Source of the DNA: JAVJUV01 sp047314965
GTDB lineage: Bacteria; Pseudomonadota; Alphaproteobacteria; Rhodobacterales; Rhodobacteraceae
Length of the DNA: 64,000 nucleotides
Direction of reading: 5' to 3'
Assembly: GCF_047314965.1 (NCBI RefSeq)
Contig: NZ_JBLBVK010000035.1
Location: 1 to 64,000 of the forward strand
Positions 44,359 through 59,955 of this stretch are shown here, piece after piece. The notes beneath the pieces are model-generated. The model ran no database searches, was not told the DNA's origin, and saw only the letters and a list, made by a program, of their open reading frames with translations. Position numbers and translations under genes: made by a program. Within the stretch, counting starts at the first letter, position 1. Every line of letters begins with the position of its first letter.

Positions 44359-44788
44359 CCCCCTCACCGAAGCGGCGGCGACGCCAAAACGGGGCGCCAG
44401 ACGGGCCACACGGCAACGAGACGCAAGAAACAACAGAGATCGATGAGGCGGGGCGCGCCGAAGAAGTTAGGGCGCACTCAGTCGATTTTGTCTCTGACGC
44501 TCTTTGAAATCGCTGGTTACTGAAGAGATATGTGGGCGGTTTGGTCCTTTCGATGGATCAATGTCTGCATATCGGCTCTGTTAGGGTTTCGACCCGATGA
44601 TCAGAGTGTCAGCTTCACTGTTTGTACGGCTTTCGGTTTCTGATGAAACCCGAAGCACAACAAACAGATGACTTCCGGTACGTGTCCTACCTAGCCGGGT
44701 GGACATAATGGCTTGCCCCCAAAGCAGCCATGAGTATCGGAGATGTGCAGAGGTTCGAACGTCAAGGTTAAGCTCGTAAGAGCTTTTC
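44359..44788 (+). other. rRNA leader with boxA-like antitermination site
   Basis: The transcribed leader. GACGCTCTTTGAAAT at 44496-44510 resembles the boxA/NusB site found in alphaproteobacterial leaders. The segment next to the 16S (44770-44788) probably forms the processing stem. Short open frames here are not genes. Confidence 0.6.
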
Positions 44789-46260
<1,472 letters not shown>

Positions 46261-46388
46261 GTTTCTAGCAGCCAAATTCGTTTGGTTCGTGAAACACTTA
46301 GCAAGTTCCAGTCCTTTGCTGGAACACATCATACGGTCCAGGCCGTCCTCATATCTCTTCAGTACGCAACGGGTACCGCCCGTTCCTT

Positions 46389-46465
<77 letters not shown>

Positions 46466-46479
46466 TTCCTTTTGGATAA

Positions 46480-46555
46480 GGGGCGTTAGCTCAGCTGGGA
46501 GAGCACCTGCTTTGCAAGCAGGGGGTCGTCGGTTCGATCCCGACACGCTCCACCA
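46480..46555 (+). tRNA. tRNA-Ala (TGC)
   Basis: 76 bases with encoded CCA. Anticodon TGC in TTTGCAA; acceptor GGGGCGT with ACGCTCC ACCA. It is the second spacer tRNA of the operon. Confidence 0.97.
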
Positions 46556-46871
46556 AAGGACCAAGACTTGATCGTCAAGCCGCCAGGCTTTGCCATCCAG
46601 TCTTGGATGAATTTGACATCGTTTAGAGAGATACACATCAGTTTCGTGCTGAACCTTGCAGTGAGCTTGGTTCTGCGGTTCGACCGCAAAGCATGATACT
46701 ATCCAAGTCAAGTATACTTACCGAGTGTTCGGTTCTGCACGGAACCGGGCACACACAAGTTCCCCTCAACTATGAACCAGGGAGGGGAGCGGGAAATGTA
46801 TGCTTTTGATCAGTGTCGCCGGAGCTTACAAAGGGACCGGCGGCCTCAGAAGAAGCCTGTCTTCTTCTGGA
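46556..46871 (+). other. tRNA-Ala to 23S spacer
   Basis: 316 bases of transcribed spacer without a gene. The end (about 46858-46871, GTCTTCTTCTGGATCAAATC) probably pairs with sequence after the 23S 3' end (GATTTGATCCAGAAG at 49696-49710) to form the RNase III processing stem. Confidence 0.6.
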
Positions 46872-49699
<2,828 letters not shown>

Positions 49700-49791
49700 G
49701 ATCCAGAAGCAGCCAGGCTGACCCAGCCCTGGACTGGATTGATCGGAGCATACACACCGTATGCCTGACTTGGACGTGTTTCTTTCTCGGT

Positions 49792-49906
49792 TTGGTGGTC
49801 ATAGCGCGAGCAAAACACCCGATCCCATTCCGAACTCGGCCGTTAAGTGCCGTAGCGCCGATGGTACTGCGTCTTAAGACGTGGGAGAGTAGGTCACCGC
49901 CAAACC
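49792..49906 (+). rRNA. rrf: 5S ribosomal RNA
   Basis: About 115 bases: TTGGTGGTCATAGCG at the 5' end, CCCGATCCCATTCCGAACTC in loop B/C and GGGAGAGTAGGTCACCGCCAA at the 3' end (shown in part). Both ends pair. Confidence 0.95.
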
Positions 49907-49950
49907 TAGTAAGAAACACGGCTGTATCTCTCGACGATGTTTCAAAAAAC

Positions 49951-49974
49951 GCCGCCCTTCGGGGCGGCTTTTTT
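49951..49974 (+). terminator. Terminator of the rRNA operon
   Basis: GCCGCCC-TTCG-GGGCGGC followed by TTTTTT. A stable UUCG hairpin 45 bases after the 5S. No tRNA-fMet follows here, unlike in many related operons; that tRNA is at 55.1 kb. Confidence 0.92.
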
Positions 49975-50187
49975 GTTTGTCGTAGAGAATCCGAAGACTT
50001 TTCTTTCCGGATTTGGTGACGCTTGGTAGCGTTGCCATGCAAAGCGCCTCGTACAACAGATGACTTCCTTGACACTCAGCGTCGGCTTTATCGGTGGCGG
50101 AAAAACCACGCAGTTCGAAACACCGAAGGAACTCGGAGTTCTCTTCGGATTTCTCCGCCATTTCCGATCCGGCATACTTGAGAAGAA

Positions 50188-50523
50188 ATGGGTCTCGTGG
50201 CAGATGTGCGTTATCGGTCGGATGTCCGGCCTGATGACTTCGCTCGCCTCGAACATCCACGGCGCAAGGTCTTCGATGACCCGCGAGCGGTTCCATCCGC
50301 TCCCAGAGCTACCCAAAAAGTCGAATCCGAGCCGGCTTTCGAAAAGTTCGGCAGGTCTACAGCCAACTTCCCCGATTTCGTTGCACATTTCGGTGCTGCG
50401 CTTCCGAGCGAGTTCGAGGGCGCGCGGATGATGGTCGAAGAGCGTGGCCTTGATCCTCGCGCCCGGAATCGCCGTTGTATGGCCCGTCGCAAGCAGAAGG
50501 ACAGGCGGATATGGCAATCGTGA
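50188..50523 (+). CDS. Hypothetical protein, 111 residues
   Basis: From ATG 50188 (MGLVADVRYRSDVRPDD) to a TGA that overlaps the next gene by 13 bases. The product is charged, with FEKFGRSTANFPDFVAHFGA in the middle and a basic end (RRKQKDRRIWQS). Codon third positions are mostly G or C, which supports coding. The ribosome site (GAGAAGAA) is weak and close. I know no family for it; other frames in this region are less coding-like. Confidence 0.4.
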   Translation: MGLVADVRYRSDVRPDDFARLEHPRRKVFDDPRAVPSAPRATQKVESEPAFEKFGRSTANFPDFVAHFGAALPSEFEGARMMVEERGLDPRARNRRCMARRKQKDRRIWQS

Positions 50524-51344
50524 ACATAATCGGCGCAGGCCGCGTCGGCCGCACTTTCCTTCGCCTTCTTGGCTCGCAGGTGCAGGACATCGCAAGCGCC
50601 ACGCGGGCTTCGGCCGAAACAGCCGTGAAGGACGCAGGTCATGGGCGCGTGGCAGACCTGGCTGAAATGCGCCCGGCGGATATCTGGCTTTTGACGGTCC
50701 CCGACGCTCAAATCGCAGGAACAGCGCAGGCGCTTGCCGATACTCAGGCCCCTGCGGCGATCGCCATCCATTGTTCCGGCTTCCATACAGCCGACATCAT
50801 GAGCCCGCTTCTGGCGAAAGGCTGGCTTCTTGCCAGTGTGCACCCGAATCTGAGCTTCGCGGCCCCTGACGTCTCTGCCGCGAGGTTTTCGGGCACGTGG
50901 TGTGGCGTGGAAGGAGATGAGGAGGCCCTGCGCGTGGTCGAGCCTTTGTTCAAGGCGCTTGATGCGAGGACTTTTCGGATCGGGACAGAGACGAAGGCTC
51001 TGTATCATGCCGCCGCCGTGATCACGAACAACTTCACGACGGTTCTTCAGGCCGTGGCGCTGGAGGCATGGGCCAAGGCCGGGGTGCCTGACGATGTCGC
51101 CCGTGATTTGAACGTGACGTTGTTGCGCTCGACGGTCGAGAACATCGAAAAGCTTGGTCCGGCAGAGGCGCTGACCGGTCCTGCCGCCCGCGGAGACCGG
51201 GAAGTGGTGACGGAGCAGGGGAAACAGGTTGCGGAGTGGCGCCCGGATGTGGGCCAACTTTACGAACTTTTGAGCAGGATGGCGGTGAATCTGAAGACCA
51301 ACGGTGTGACTTCGGATGATCAGGATGTGCCGCCGCGCCAGTAA
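50511..51344 (+). CDS. Rossmann-like / DUF2520 oxidoreductase-like protein
   Basis: A 277-residue protein. The N-terminus VNIIGAGRVGRTFLRLL is a Rossmann NAD(P) loop; the middle HCSGFHTADIMSPLL, VHPNLSFAAP and the C-terminal DUF2520 helices (KALYHAAAVITNNFTTVLQA) fit the family. It is related to ketopantoate and pyrroline-carboxylate reductases; the reaction is unknown. Its 3' end overlaps the convergent membrane-protein gene by 25 bases. Confidence 0.88.
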   Translation: MAIVNIIGAGRVGRTFLRLLGSQVQDIASATRASAETAVKDAGHGRVADLAEMRPADIWLLTVPDAQIAGTAQALADTQAPAAIAIHCSGFHTADIMSPLLAKGWLLASVHPNLSFAAPDVSAARFSGTWCGVEGDEEALRVVEPLFKALDARTFRIGTETKALYHAAAVITNNFTTVLQAVALEAWAKAGVPDDVARDLNVTLLRSTVENIEKLGPAEALTGPAARGDREVVTEQGKQVAEWRPDVGQLYELLSRMAVNLKTNGVTSDDQDVPPRQ

Positions 51345-52063
51345 TCAACGAGGATTCCAAGGCGGAATGGAAGGCTGTCCTTTCGCTCGGAGAGCTGGCG
51401 GATCGTCATCCGCCGCCGCCGGACGACGGCGCGGGCGACCCGATAGTCGAATCGCCGTTTCCGTTCCAGCCACGAGGCGGGCAGGACACGCCTGAGGAGC
51501 CGCCAAGCCCAGGACAGCTGGAAGAAGGCCACGGCCTTGAAGGCCATTTTCTGAACGCTGACCCAGATCATGCGCCAGAAGGCCGCCGCTGCAGCCGCGA
51601 ACCAGAGCGGCAGCTTCACCGAAAACAGGATCAGCCAAAGCCCGAGAGACGTGACCGAGAGCGCCAGTGTCGTTAAGAGAATGGCCAGCGCGGCGATGAC
51701 TTTCTCGGCCGGATGAAGGCCGCGATACCAGCGCATCAGTCGAAGATAACGCTTTGAAATCATTGCACGATATTCACCTATCCAGGCCGCCATCCGACGC
51801 AGCGCCGCCTTTCCGAGCAAGAGAGGCAGAAGGGTTGTGGTCAGCCATTTCTTGATCAGTTCGAATTGGAAAAACGCGGATGCATGGGTTTTCAACCAGG
51901 CGAGGATCAGGGGTAATTCGACCATCGCCAGCTTTTTCCAGATCACTTTTATCTGGGTCAGGATCAGTCCCAGGGCGATCAATACTTCGTGCCCGAAATA
52001 GAGCGTTGCGGCGACAGACAGGCCGATGGCCGTCACAAGGAGGGCTAGTGGACGAAGAAACAT
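51320..52063 (-). CDS. Hypothetical membrane protein, 247 residues
   Basis: A basic protein with about three or four hydrophobic segments (LALLVTAIGLSVAATLYFG, IAALAILLTTLALSVTSLGLW, LPLWFAAAAAAFWRMIW) and Arg-rich ends (RVARAVVRRRRMTIRQLSER). No known domain. Its stop lies inside the end of the convergent DUF2520 gene. Confidence 0.65.
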   Translation of the reverse strand: MFLRPLALLVTAIGLSVAATLYFGHEVLIALGLILTQIKVIWKKLAMVELPLILAWLKTHASAFFQFELIKKWLTTTLLPLLLGKAALRRMAAWIGEYRAMISKRYLRLMRWYRGLHPAEKVIAALAILLTTLALSVTSLGLWLILFSVKLPLWFAAAAAAFWRMIWVSVQKMAFKAVAFFQLSWAWRLLRRVLPASWLERKRRFDYRVARAVVRRRRMTIRQLSERKDSLPFRLGILVDYWRGGTS

Positions 52064-52145
52064 CGTCCCACCGATATGGCGACCACCCGGCTCGACGCAA
52101 GCCGACGTTTTAAGCCAGGATACTTTCCGGAAGTGTGCGATGCAG

Positions 52146-53081
52146 TCAGGCCCCGTCCTGCGGCATCTGAGCGAGCGCCGCCTTCATCGCCTGCCGGAAG
52201 CGCGGGGCGCCGCGCCTGGCAAGGATAGCGCGGCAGAGCCTGACCACCAGTTCGGGGCGCTCCGCTTCCTGTAGGCGGGACAGCATCGCGCGCTGGTATT
52301 TCATGTCGTCGCGGCGTTTGCGAAGATGGGTATAGAAACCGGCCGGCGTCAGCGTGCCGTCGACGCATTCTTGGATGATGGGTTTCAACACGTTGAGGCG
52401 GACCCAAATGGAGGCGATCCTGTGGCCGAAGTAGCGGCACCGGAACTTCATCACGTTGTTGTTCGTGAAGAGCGCGGCATGCATCGCGTCGAGCGGCGCG
52501 AGTGGATCGTAGAAAAGGAACACATTTCTCGCACTGGCGGCCATCTCCGGGCCATACGCGTAGCGGGTGTTGAAATCGCGCCGCCACGCTTTCCGGTACC
52601 GGGTTTCCCAAGGAGCTGTCTCTCGCGAAAGCGTGGCTTGGGGGCTGATCAGGATCACCGTCGCGTCCGGCGCGGCCGATGAAAAGGTCGCCGCAGCGTA
52701 GCCACCCATCGAGGCGCCGTAGAAGATCACCCGCCTGAATCTTGCGAAGAAGCCGCTGTCGCGAAGTTCGTCGAAGAAATCATATACCGCATCGTCGCGA
52801 TACCATGTCCACCCGTGGGCCATCATGCCAAGCATGGACCAACCGTTCGCTTCGACGAAACTGTAGCCCCAGGGCATGCGGTCCGTTCCGCGCTCATAGA
52901 TGTGGTCGAGGTTCTCGAATGTCACAATCAGCGTGTCGCCGCGCTCGACGTAAAGCGCCGAGTGCTCGGAGCCAAGACTGCAGAAAAATCCCTCTTTCGC
53001 GCCGATCGCGTCAAGTTGCGCGCGCCACTCTTCCGGGCTGATTTCGTCTGCCGGTTCTGTGCCGTCCACGTCTCGTGGCAT
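52146..53081 (-). CDS. Alpha/beta-hydrolase-fold protein
   Basis: A 311-residue cytoplasmic protein. The nucleophile elbow GASMGGYAAATF at about residue 121 follows strand RVIFYG, and FLFYDPLAPLDAMHA may hold the acid residue; a histidine further on (GHRIAS) is a candidate third residue. It resembles a family found widely in Rhodobacteraceae without proven activity. It is 82 bases downstream of nothing obvious and runs in the same direction as the membrane-protein gene that follows it. Confidence 0.7.
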   Translation of the reverse strand: MPRDVDGTEPADEISPEEWRAQLDAIGAKEGFFCSLGSEHSALYVERGDTLIVTFENLDHIYERGTDRMPWGYSFVEANGWSMLGMMAHGWTWYRDDAVYDFFDELRDSGFFARFRRVIFYGASMGGYAAATFSSAAPDATVILISPQATLSRETAPWETRYRKAWRRDFNTRYAYGPEMAASARNVFLFYDPLAPLDAMHAALFTNNNVMKFRCRYFGHRIASIWVRLNVLKPIIQECVDGTLTPAGFYTHLRKRRDDMKYQRAMLSRLQEAERPELVVRLCRAILARRGAPRFRQAMKAALAQMPQDGA

Positions 53082-53205
53082 ACCTGCGCCGCCTTCTGCT
53101 CGGGTTCCAGTGTCGCTGGCGCGGAGCGTGAATTCAAGGGTGCTTGACCCCGTTGACGGCGGCTTGCGAATAGCGGAGCGTCATCGAAATCAAGGGAGGC
53201 TGTCC

Positions 53206-53991
53206 GTGACGATACGTGTGGTGGTGTGGGGCGAGAACGTCCACGAGCAAACCAATGCGGTGGTTCGGGGGATTTACCCGAACGGCATGCATGCCTGTAT
53301 TGCCGATGCGCTGAACGAGCATGCCGCGATCGACGCCGGGACCGCCACCTTGCAGGAAGCCGAGCATGGCCTGCCGCAGGCGCGGCTGGACGAGACCAAT
53401 GTGCTGCTGTGGTGGGGGCATGCGGCCCATGGCGATGTCGATGACGCGGTTGTCGAGCGTGTGGCCGAGGCCGTCTGGTCCGGCATGGGGTTGATCGTCC
53501 TGCATTCGGGTCATTTCTCTAAGATTTTCAAACGATTGATGGGGACGCCCTGCAACTTGTCCTGGCGCGAGGCGGGTGAACGCGAGCGGATCTGGGTCAC
53601 TGCGCCGAACCACCCAATTACAGCCGGGCTGCCGCAGTTCTTCGAGCTGGAGAGCGAGGAAATGTACGGCGAGCCCTTCGGCATTCCCGAGCCGGACGAG
53701 ACGGTGATGATCGGCTGGTTCCAGGGGGGCGAGGTGTTCCGCTCGGGCGTCACATACCGGCGCGGGGCAGGGCGCGTGTTCTATTTCCAGCCCGGGCACG
53801 AGACCTATCCGACCTATCACGATCCAATGGTCCGGCAGGTTCTGCGGAATGCCGTACTCTGGGCGTACAACGGCGAACCGCGTCTGACCGCCGTGACCGA
53901 TGCGCCGAACCGGCCCGTGGAGAAAGCTCCCGAGAAGATCACCGCGCGCGGCCCGAGGCTTCACGCGGACGGCGAGGAAGGGTTCCGCTGA
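53206..53991 (+). CDS. thuA: ThuA-domain protein
   Basis: A 261-residue protein from a GTG with AAGGGAGG in front. The ThuA fold (glutamine-amidotransferase-like) shows RVVVWGENVHEQ at the start, TNVLLWWGHAAHGD, GLIVLHSGHFSKIFKRLMG and GRVFYFQPGHETYPTYHDP. ThuA acts in disaccharide (trehalose, maltitol, sucrose) catabolism together with ThuB, a Gfo/Idh/MocA dehydrogenase, in which ThuA converts 3-keto-disaccharides. The overlapping downstream gene is such a dehydrogenase, which fits a ThuAB pair. Confidence 0.9.
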   Translation: MTIRVVVWGENVHEQTNAVVRGIYPNGMHACIADALNEHAAIDAGTATLQEAEHGLPQARLDETNVLLWWGHAAHGDVDDAVVERVAEAVWSGMGLIVLHSGHFSKIFKRLMGTPCNLSWREAGERERIWVTAPNHPITAGLPQFFELESEEMYGEPFGIPEPDETVMIGWFQGGEVFRSGVTYRRGAGRVFYFQPGHETYPTYHDPMVRQVLRNAVLWAYNGEPRLTAVTDAPNRPVEKAPEKITARGPRLHADGEEGFR

Positions 53992-55040
53992 TGCGGCTTC
54001 TGATCCTCGGCACGGGCGCAATGGCGAACACACATGCGACAGCCTTCGGCGGTATCGACGGTGTCAGGCTGGCGGGCTGTGTGGATATCGACAGGACGCG
54101 GGCCGAGGCCTTTGCGGCGCGTCACGGAATTGACCTGGTCTTCGACACGTTGACCGATGCACTTTCCAGTGGAGGTTTCGACGCCATCGCGAATGTCACC
54201 CCCGATGCGCTTCATTTTCGCACATCCATGGAGGCAATGGCAGCAGGGTTGCATGTCTTTTGCGAAAAGCCTCTTGCCGTGACCCACGGCGATGCGCGCC
54301 ACATGACGGAGGCCGCGGCACAAGCCGGTTTGATTAACGGCGTCAACCTGACCTATCGCAACGTGGCCGCGCTTCAACGGGCGCGCGAAATCATCGGACA
54401 GGGAGAAATCGGCGAGGTCCGTCATTTTGAGGCATCCTACCTGCAGAGCTGGCTGACCCAGCCTGCCTGGGGTGACTGGGCGACCGAAGAGAAATGGTTG
54501 TGGCGGTTGTCGAGCAAGCATGGCTCGACCGGGGTTCTGGGGGATGTCGGAGTCCACATCTTCGACTTCGCCACCTATGCCATTGGCAGCGACATCCGCA
54601 CCATCACCGCACACCTCAAGACCTTTCCTAAGGCGCCGGGCGACCGGATCGGAGAATACGATCTTGATGCCAATGACAGCATGTTGATGACGGCAGAGCT
54701 GGGCTCGGGGGCATCCGGTGTCATTCATGCGTCGCGTTTCGCGACCGGGCATCTGAATGACCTGCATCTTCAGGTTTTCGGAACACATGGTGGGCTTGAG
54801 ATCACGAACAGGGGTGACCTGGGCAGTATCCGGATTTGCAGCGGCGCAGAACGGGAAACCGCAACGTGGCGCGATCTGCCGCTCTCGCCGGTCGTGACGA
54901 ACTATCAGCGCTTCGCCGAAGCGGTCCGAACGGGGCGGCCCATGAAGCCGGATTTCGCGACGGCGACGCGGCTTCAGGCCGTCATCGACGCAGCATTCGA
55001 AGCCCACAGGGTCATTCCCCGCACGGAAATTGCAAGTTGA
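53991..55040 (+). CDS. Gfo/Idh/MocA oxidoreductase, ThuB-like
   Basis: A 349-residue NAD(P)-dependent dehydrogenase. Rossmann start MRLLILGTGAMANTHATAFG, motif CEKPLAVTHGDA, and DVGVHIFDFATYAIG in the substrate domain. Its ATG overlaps the thuA stop by one base (TGATG), so both are translated together. By analogy with ThuB it would oxidise the C3 hydroxyl of a disaccharide or glycoside. No sugar ABC transporter lies beside it. Confidence 0.9.
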   Translation: MRLLILGTGAMANTHATAFGGIDGVRLAGCVDIDRTRAEAFAARHGIDLVFDTLTDALSSGGFDAIANVTPDALHFRTSMEAMAAGLHVFCEKPLAVTHGDARHMTEAAAQAGLINGVNLTYRNVAALQRAREIIGQGEIGEVRHFEASYLQSWLTQPAWGDWATEEKWLWRLSSKHGSTGVLGDVGVHIFDFATYAIGSDIRTITAHLKTFPKAPGDRIGEYDLDANDSMLMTAELGSGASGVIHASRFATGHLNDLHLQVFGTHGGLEITNRGDLGSIRICSGAERETATWRDLPLSPVVTNYQRFAEAVRTGRPMKPDFATATRLQAVIDAAFEAHRVIPRTEIAS

Positions 55041-55111
55041 TAGAAATGCCGGAATTTTTGCCGCGCGGCTCTTGAAGCCCGGAGCAATGACGGATACATG
55101 CACGGCATTGG

Positions 55112-56781
<1,670 letters not shown>

Positions 56782-56785
<4 letters not shown>

Positions 56786-57888
56786 GGCATGTCCTTTCGC
56801 GCTGTCGGTCGGACTTGGTGCGGTGGATGCTTGCGCCGCAGTGACATCAAAGACGCCTGCAGTTTGCGCCCGGCATCGATCTGCTGGGCCTGGATGTAAT
56901 GCTGCTCAGTGGTGCGTGGGTCAGTGTGGCCGAGGATGGGAGGCGCGATACCGATATGTTTCGGATCTTCGACGGCCACAGAGGTCACCGCGCAATCGCG
57001 GAAGAGATGCGGATTGATTGGTCGACCGAAGGCTCGCTTGGTGGTTCGCGTGATGGCCTCGTAGACGTTGTCCTCGCGCATAGGGTCTCCGCACTGCGTG
57101 ATCCAGAGCCTGCCGCTGTCACTTCCTTGCAGGAGCTGCGGGCGAACCACATCGAAGTAGTGCTTGAGATAGGGGACGAGGCAATCGGGTACCGGGACCT
57201 CCACGGGTTTCCGCGCCTTCATCTCCGAGGCTCCGAACCGCAACTCGTAGCCTACCGATGTGGACACCAGGTTTGAGCCAATCTCGATCCCCGTGAGGTT
57301 CCTCAGACGCATCGTGGGGCAGGCGATTAGGAGCGCGACCATCAGCGCGTCGCGGAAGCGAGAAGGCCCGTGACGAGACGGTGGGTTTGCGATCAGGTCG
57401 TCCATTAAGCCAATCGCCCAAGCCAGGATCTCGGCGGCCGGGCGGAGCCGGATATGCTTGTTCTTGGTGGCAACAACGCGGGTCTCTAGCGCGCCGACGA
57501 TCCATCGAAGCCACTGCCAATCATCCTCAGGTGCAATGGCCTTGGCGACCGCCAGCAGTTCCGCCAGGCGGCCCCAGACAGTCCATGGGGCCACCTGATC
57601 CTGCAGTTCCTCCAGATAGCGCCGGATTGCGTCGCGCGTGATCCTGTCCGGAGCTGACTCTGCTGGATCAAAGCGTCCTGACCCGATGACGAAGGTGAGC
57701 CAGCGGCCGTAACCCTTGCGGTATTTCTCGCGGGTGTCTGCACACCAATGGTGACCCGGGCCAACAGTCCCATCCAGTAGATCCCCCGGCGCAAGAGCGG
57801 CCCCCCAGGCTAGGCGGTCCGGCTCCGGCCAGGCGTGCAGCGGTAGGCACCGCCGGGTTGGATCTTCGAAAGGCAGGAGCTCGGTCAT
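56782..57888 (-). CDS. Tyrosine recombinase (phage-integrase family), 368 residues
   Basis: Catalytic residues of the family are present: an Arg in CPTMRLRNLTGIE (R194 or R196), H294-L-F-R297, H321 in ILGHTDPRTTEQHY and the nucleophile Y331. The N-terminal part (ADTREKYRKGYGRWLTF, then a helical bundle) is a SAM-like core-binding domain. It overlaps both neighbours by four bases (start with the 57,885 gene, stop with the serine recombinase), so the three are made as a set. Confidence 0.9.
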
Positions 57889-59594
57889 ACCGCACCCTTT
57901 CCACGCGCATTTGCGACGGAGGCCTGGTAGTGCATCAACGCCGAACGGCGTTCGAACTGCGCATAAGACCTCATAGCAGTCCTGAGCGAGTCGTTGAGGA
58001 CGTAGGCCAGCGTCGTGACGTCGCCCGGTTGCTTGAGGCTGTGGATTTTGCCTGCAATGCTGCGGAAGAGATGCGCATTGATCGTTAGGCCGGTGTGCTC
58101 GAGGATCATCTCTTTGACGAGCCGCGACGGTCCACTCGAAGCTTTCAGACCACCGTTCATCGCCGGGAAGAGGAAGTCCGAGGTCTCACCAAGAAGATGT
58201 GGCCGCGCCGTTTTGACATAGAGGTCCAGAAGCGCTGTCGCCTCTAGTCCCAACTCATAATCGAGCGCCTTGCTGTTCTTCACCTCTTCGGCGGGGATAT
58301 TGATGAGCGTGCGGCTCCGACGACCTTTCTGCACACGGCGCATGTGGTTGATCAGGTTGAGCGAGGACAAGTTGCCTGGTCGCATCGGCGCATTCAGAAG
58401 TATCTCTACCACGAGCGCCGCCTGCATCATCAACGCGGCATTGCGTGGCCGTGTGGCGATGGTTTTCTCGGCCTTGGTTACCAGCGCCTGGGGCAGGTGC
58501 GACAGCTTCGCCAAGTTGGCTGGATCGTCGAGTTGCAGAAGGCGCTGTCGGTTCTTTTCCCGCAGCCCGTCGGCATCACGCCCGAGGCGACCAACGATGC
58601 GTTTGATCTCGGCGAGGTCTTCGTCTGGCAACTGCACGTGATGGCGTGCGATCGCTTGAAGCCCCACGGCCACGCCCTTGATTGCCTCGGTCGGCTTGTC
58701 GCCGAAGCGACCCATCATCCATCTTAGAGCCGTCCTGAGGTTTTCCAGTTCCACCAGCACAGCGAGACTGGCGATCTTATCGATCGGCTTGCCGGAACGA
58801 ACCAGGGCGGAGGCCACCATACGAATCTGGAACCGGCGATGACCGATGGTCTTGGGACGCAGAGGCTTTGGTGGACCACTGCCGTCCAGGAGATCCGGGT
58901 TCGCCAGCCGGTCTGTCCAGCGATCAACATCTTCCAGAAAGGAAACCGGGAAGGCCTCGAAGGGAATGGTCCAAGGTTCTTTCTTCCGCGGCGGTGGCGC
59001 CAGGTGAACCTGTGGCCAGTCAGCAATCTGGTCCTTCAAGCGGTTCCAGGTCTTCACCGCGTTGGCGACCACGGCTCCTGGCTTGTTTTTGAAGCTCTCC
59101 TCAATCAGGGCTGTGCGCAGATCGCGGACGTGATCATCTGATACATCTGCAGGGGCCACCTCAAGCGCAGAACAGAACTGAGCGAGCTGGGTCAACTTCC
59201 ACCGATCATGCTTGTCAGCAACCATCTCCAGCAGCTTGGCCCATTCCGGGCTCGGCGCTCTCAGCCAGTCATTGCGCTCCCGCGATGCGCCCGTCAGTTT
59301 CAGGGCCTTCAGCGCGCCGCTCTTGATATTCTGGAAACGCTTCTTGGTGATCCCGTGCTGGGCCGGGTGAACCCGCCGCAGCCGGACATGCAGCCAGTTG
59401 ATGTTCGCTGGGGTGGTTTCGAGATTTCCGCCGACCAGACGGGCAATGGCCTGGATATCCGATTTGAGATCCCTGCGCCGAGTGGGCGACAGGTCATCGA
59501 CCCGATCAAGGCGCTCGATCACGTCGCCAAGAAAGAGTTGTTCCTCAGAAACGAAGGTACTCCGCTTCGGCTTCTTGTTACTTGTACCAGTCAT
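57885..59594 (-). CDS. Tyrosine recombinase-like protein, 569 residues
   Basis: From the ATG at 59594 (MTGTSNKKPKRSTFV) with AAAGG upstream; an open extension to 59792 has no ribosome site. A long N-terminal region of about 330 residues precedes a tyrosine-recombinase catalytic domain: Arg in NAPMRPGNLSSLNL, H508-L-F-R511, then N534-D in the place of the usual second His, and Y544 as nucleophile. Loss of that His is seen in some accessory recombinases and may lower activity. It is the second gene of the operon, after the HTH gene. Confidence 0.85.
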   Translation of the reverse strand: MTGTSNKKPKRSTFVSEEQLFLGDVIERLDRVDDLSPTRRRDLKSDIQAIARLVGGNLETTPANINWLHVRLRRVHPAQHGITKKRFQNIKSGALKALKLTGASRERNDWLRAPSPEWAKLLEMVADKHDRWKLTQLAQFCSALEVAPADVSDDHVRDLRTALIEESFKNKPGAVVANAVKTWNRLKDQIADWPQVHLAPPPRKKEPWTIPFEAFPVSFLEDVDRWTDRLANPDLLDGSGPPKPLRPKTIGHRRFQIRMVASALVRSGKPIDKIASLAVLVELENLRTALRWMMGRFGDKPTEAIKGVAVGLQAIARHHVQLPDEDLAEIKRIVGRLGRDADGLREKNRQRLLQLDDPANLAKLSHLPQALVTKAEKTIATRPRNAALMMQAALVVEILLNAPMRPGNLSSLNLINHMRRVQKGRRSRTLINIPAEEVKNSKALDYELGLEATALLDLYVKTARPHLLGETSDFLFPAMNGGLKASSGPSRLVKEMILEHTGLTINAHLFRSIAGKIHSLKQPGDVTTLAYVLNDSLRTAMRSYAQFERRSALMHYQASVANARGKGAV

Positions 59595-59760
59595 CGGGAT
59601 ACCTTTCTCGTAGCTATTGCGTCCCTCGGGTGGACACGGGTGGCCAGCGCCGCCCTCTCGGGAAGCCGTAACACAAAAATCCGGGACGGATTGCGCGGGC
59701 ACGTCTTCCCGACGTTCGGATAAAGCCCTGACAACATTGAACATCTGTGGACAGCTCTGG

Positions 59761-59955
59761 TCATCGCACCAACCGGTCGCGAACGAAGTCATCGAGATCC
59801 CTGGGACGGATCCGCCATTGGTTGCCGAGCTTGGCGGCTGGCAACTCTCCTTTTGCGATCCAGCGGCGGACGGTCTTCTCTGAGACCCGTAGTATGTCCT
59901 TCACTTCAGGGATCGTGAGCAGCCGCACCGGTGTCTTTTGGAGGCTATTCGACAC
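59761..59955 (-). CDS. Excisionase-family helix-turn-helix protein
   Basis: A 64-residue DNA-binding protein from a GTG at 59955 with a perfect AAGGAGGT upstream. It has the MerR/Xis-like pattern LLTIPEVKDILRVSEKTVRR, WIAKGELPAAKLGNQWRI and DLDDFVRDRL. Such proteins bend DNA at att sites and switch integration to excision, or act as repressor. It is first in the recombinase operon, with a gap of 166 bases to the next gene. Confidence 0.88.
   Translation of the reverse strand: MSNSLQKTPVRLLTIPEVKDILRVSEKTVRRWIAKGELPAAKLGNQWRIRPRDLDDFVRDRLVR

Noticed and set aside
44256..44507. 83-residue frame in the rRNA leader
   Set aside because: It lies across the rRNA promoter and boxA region.
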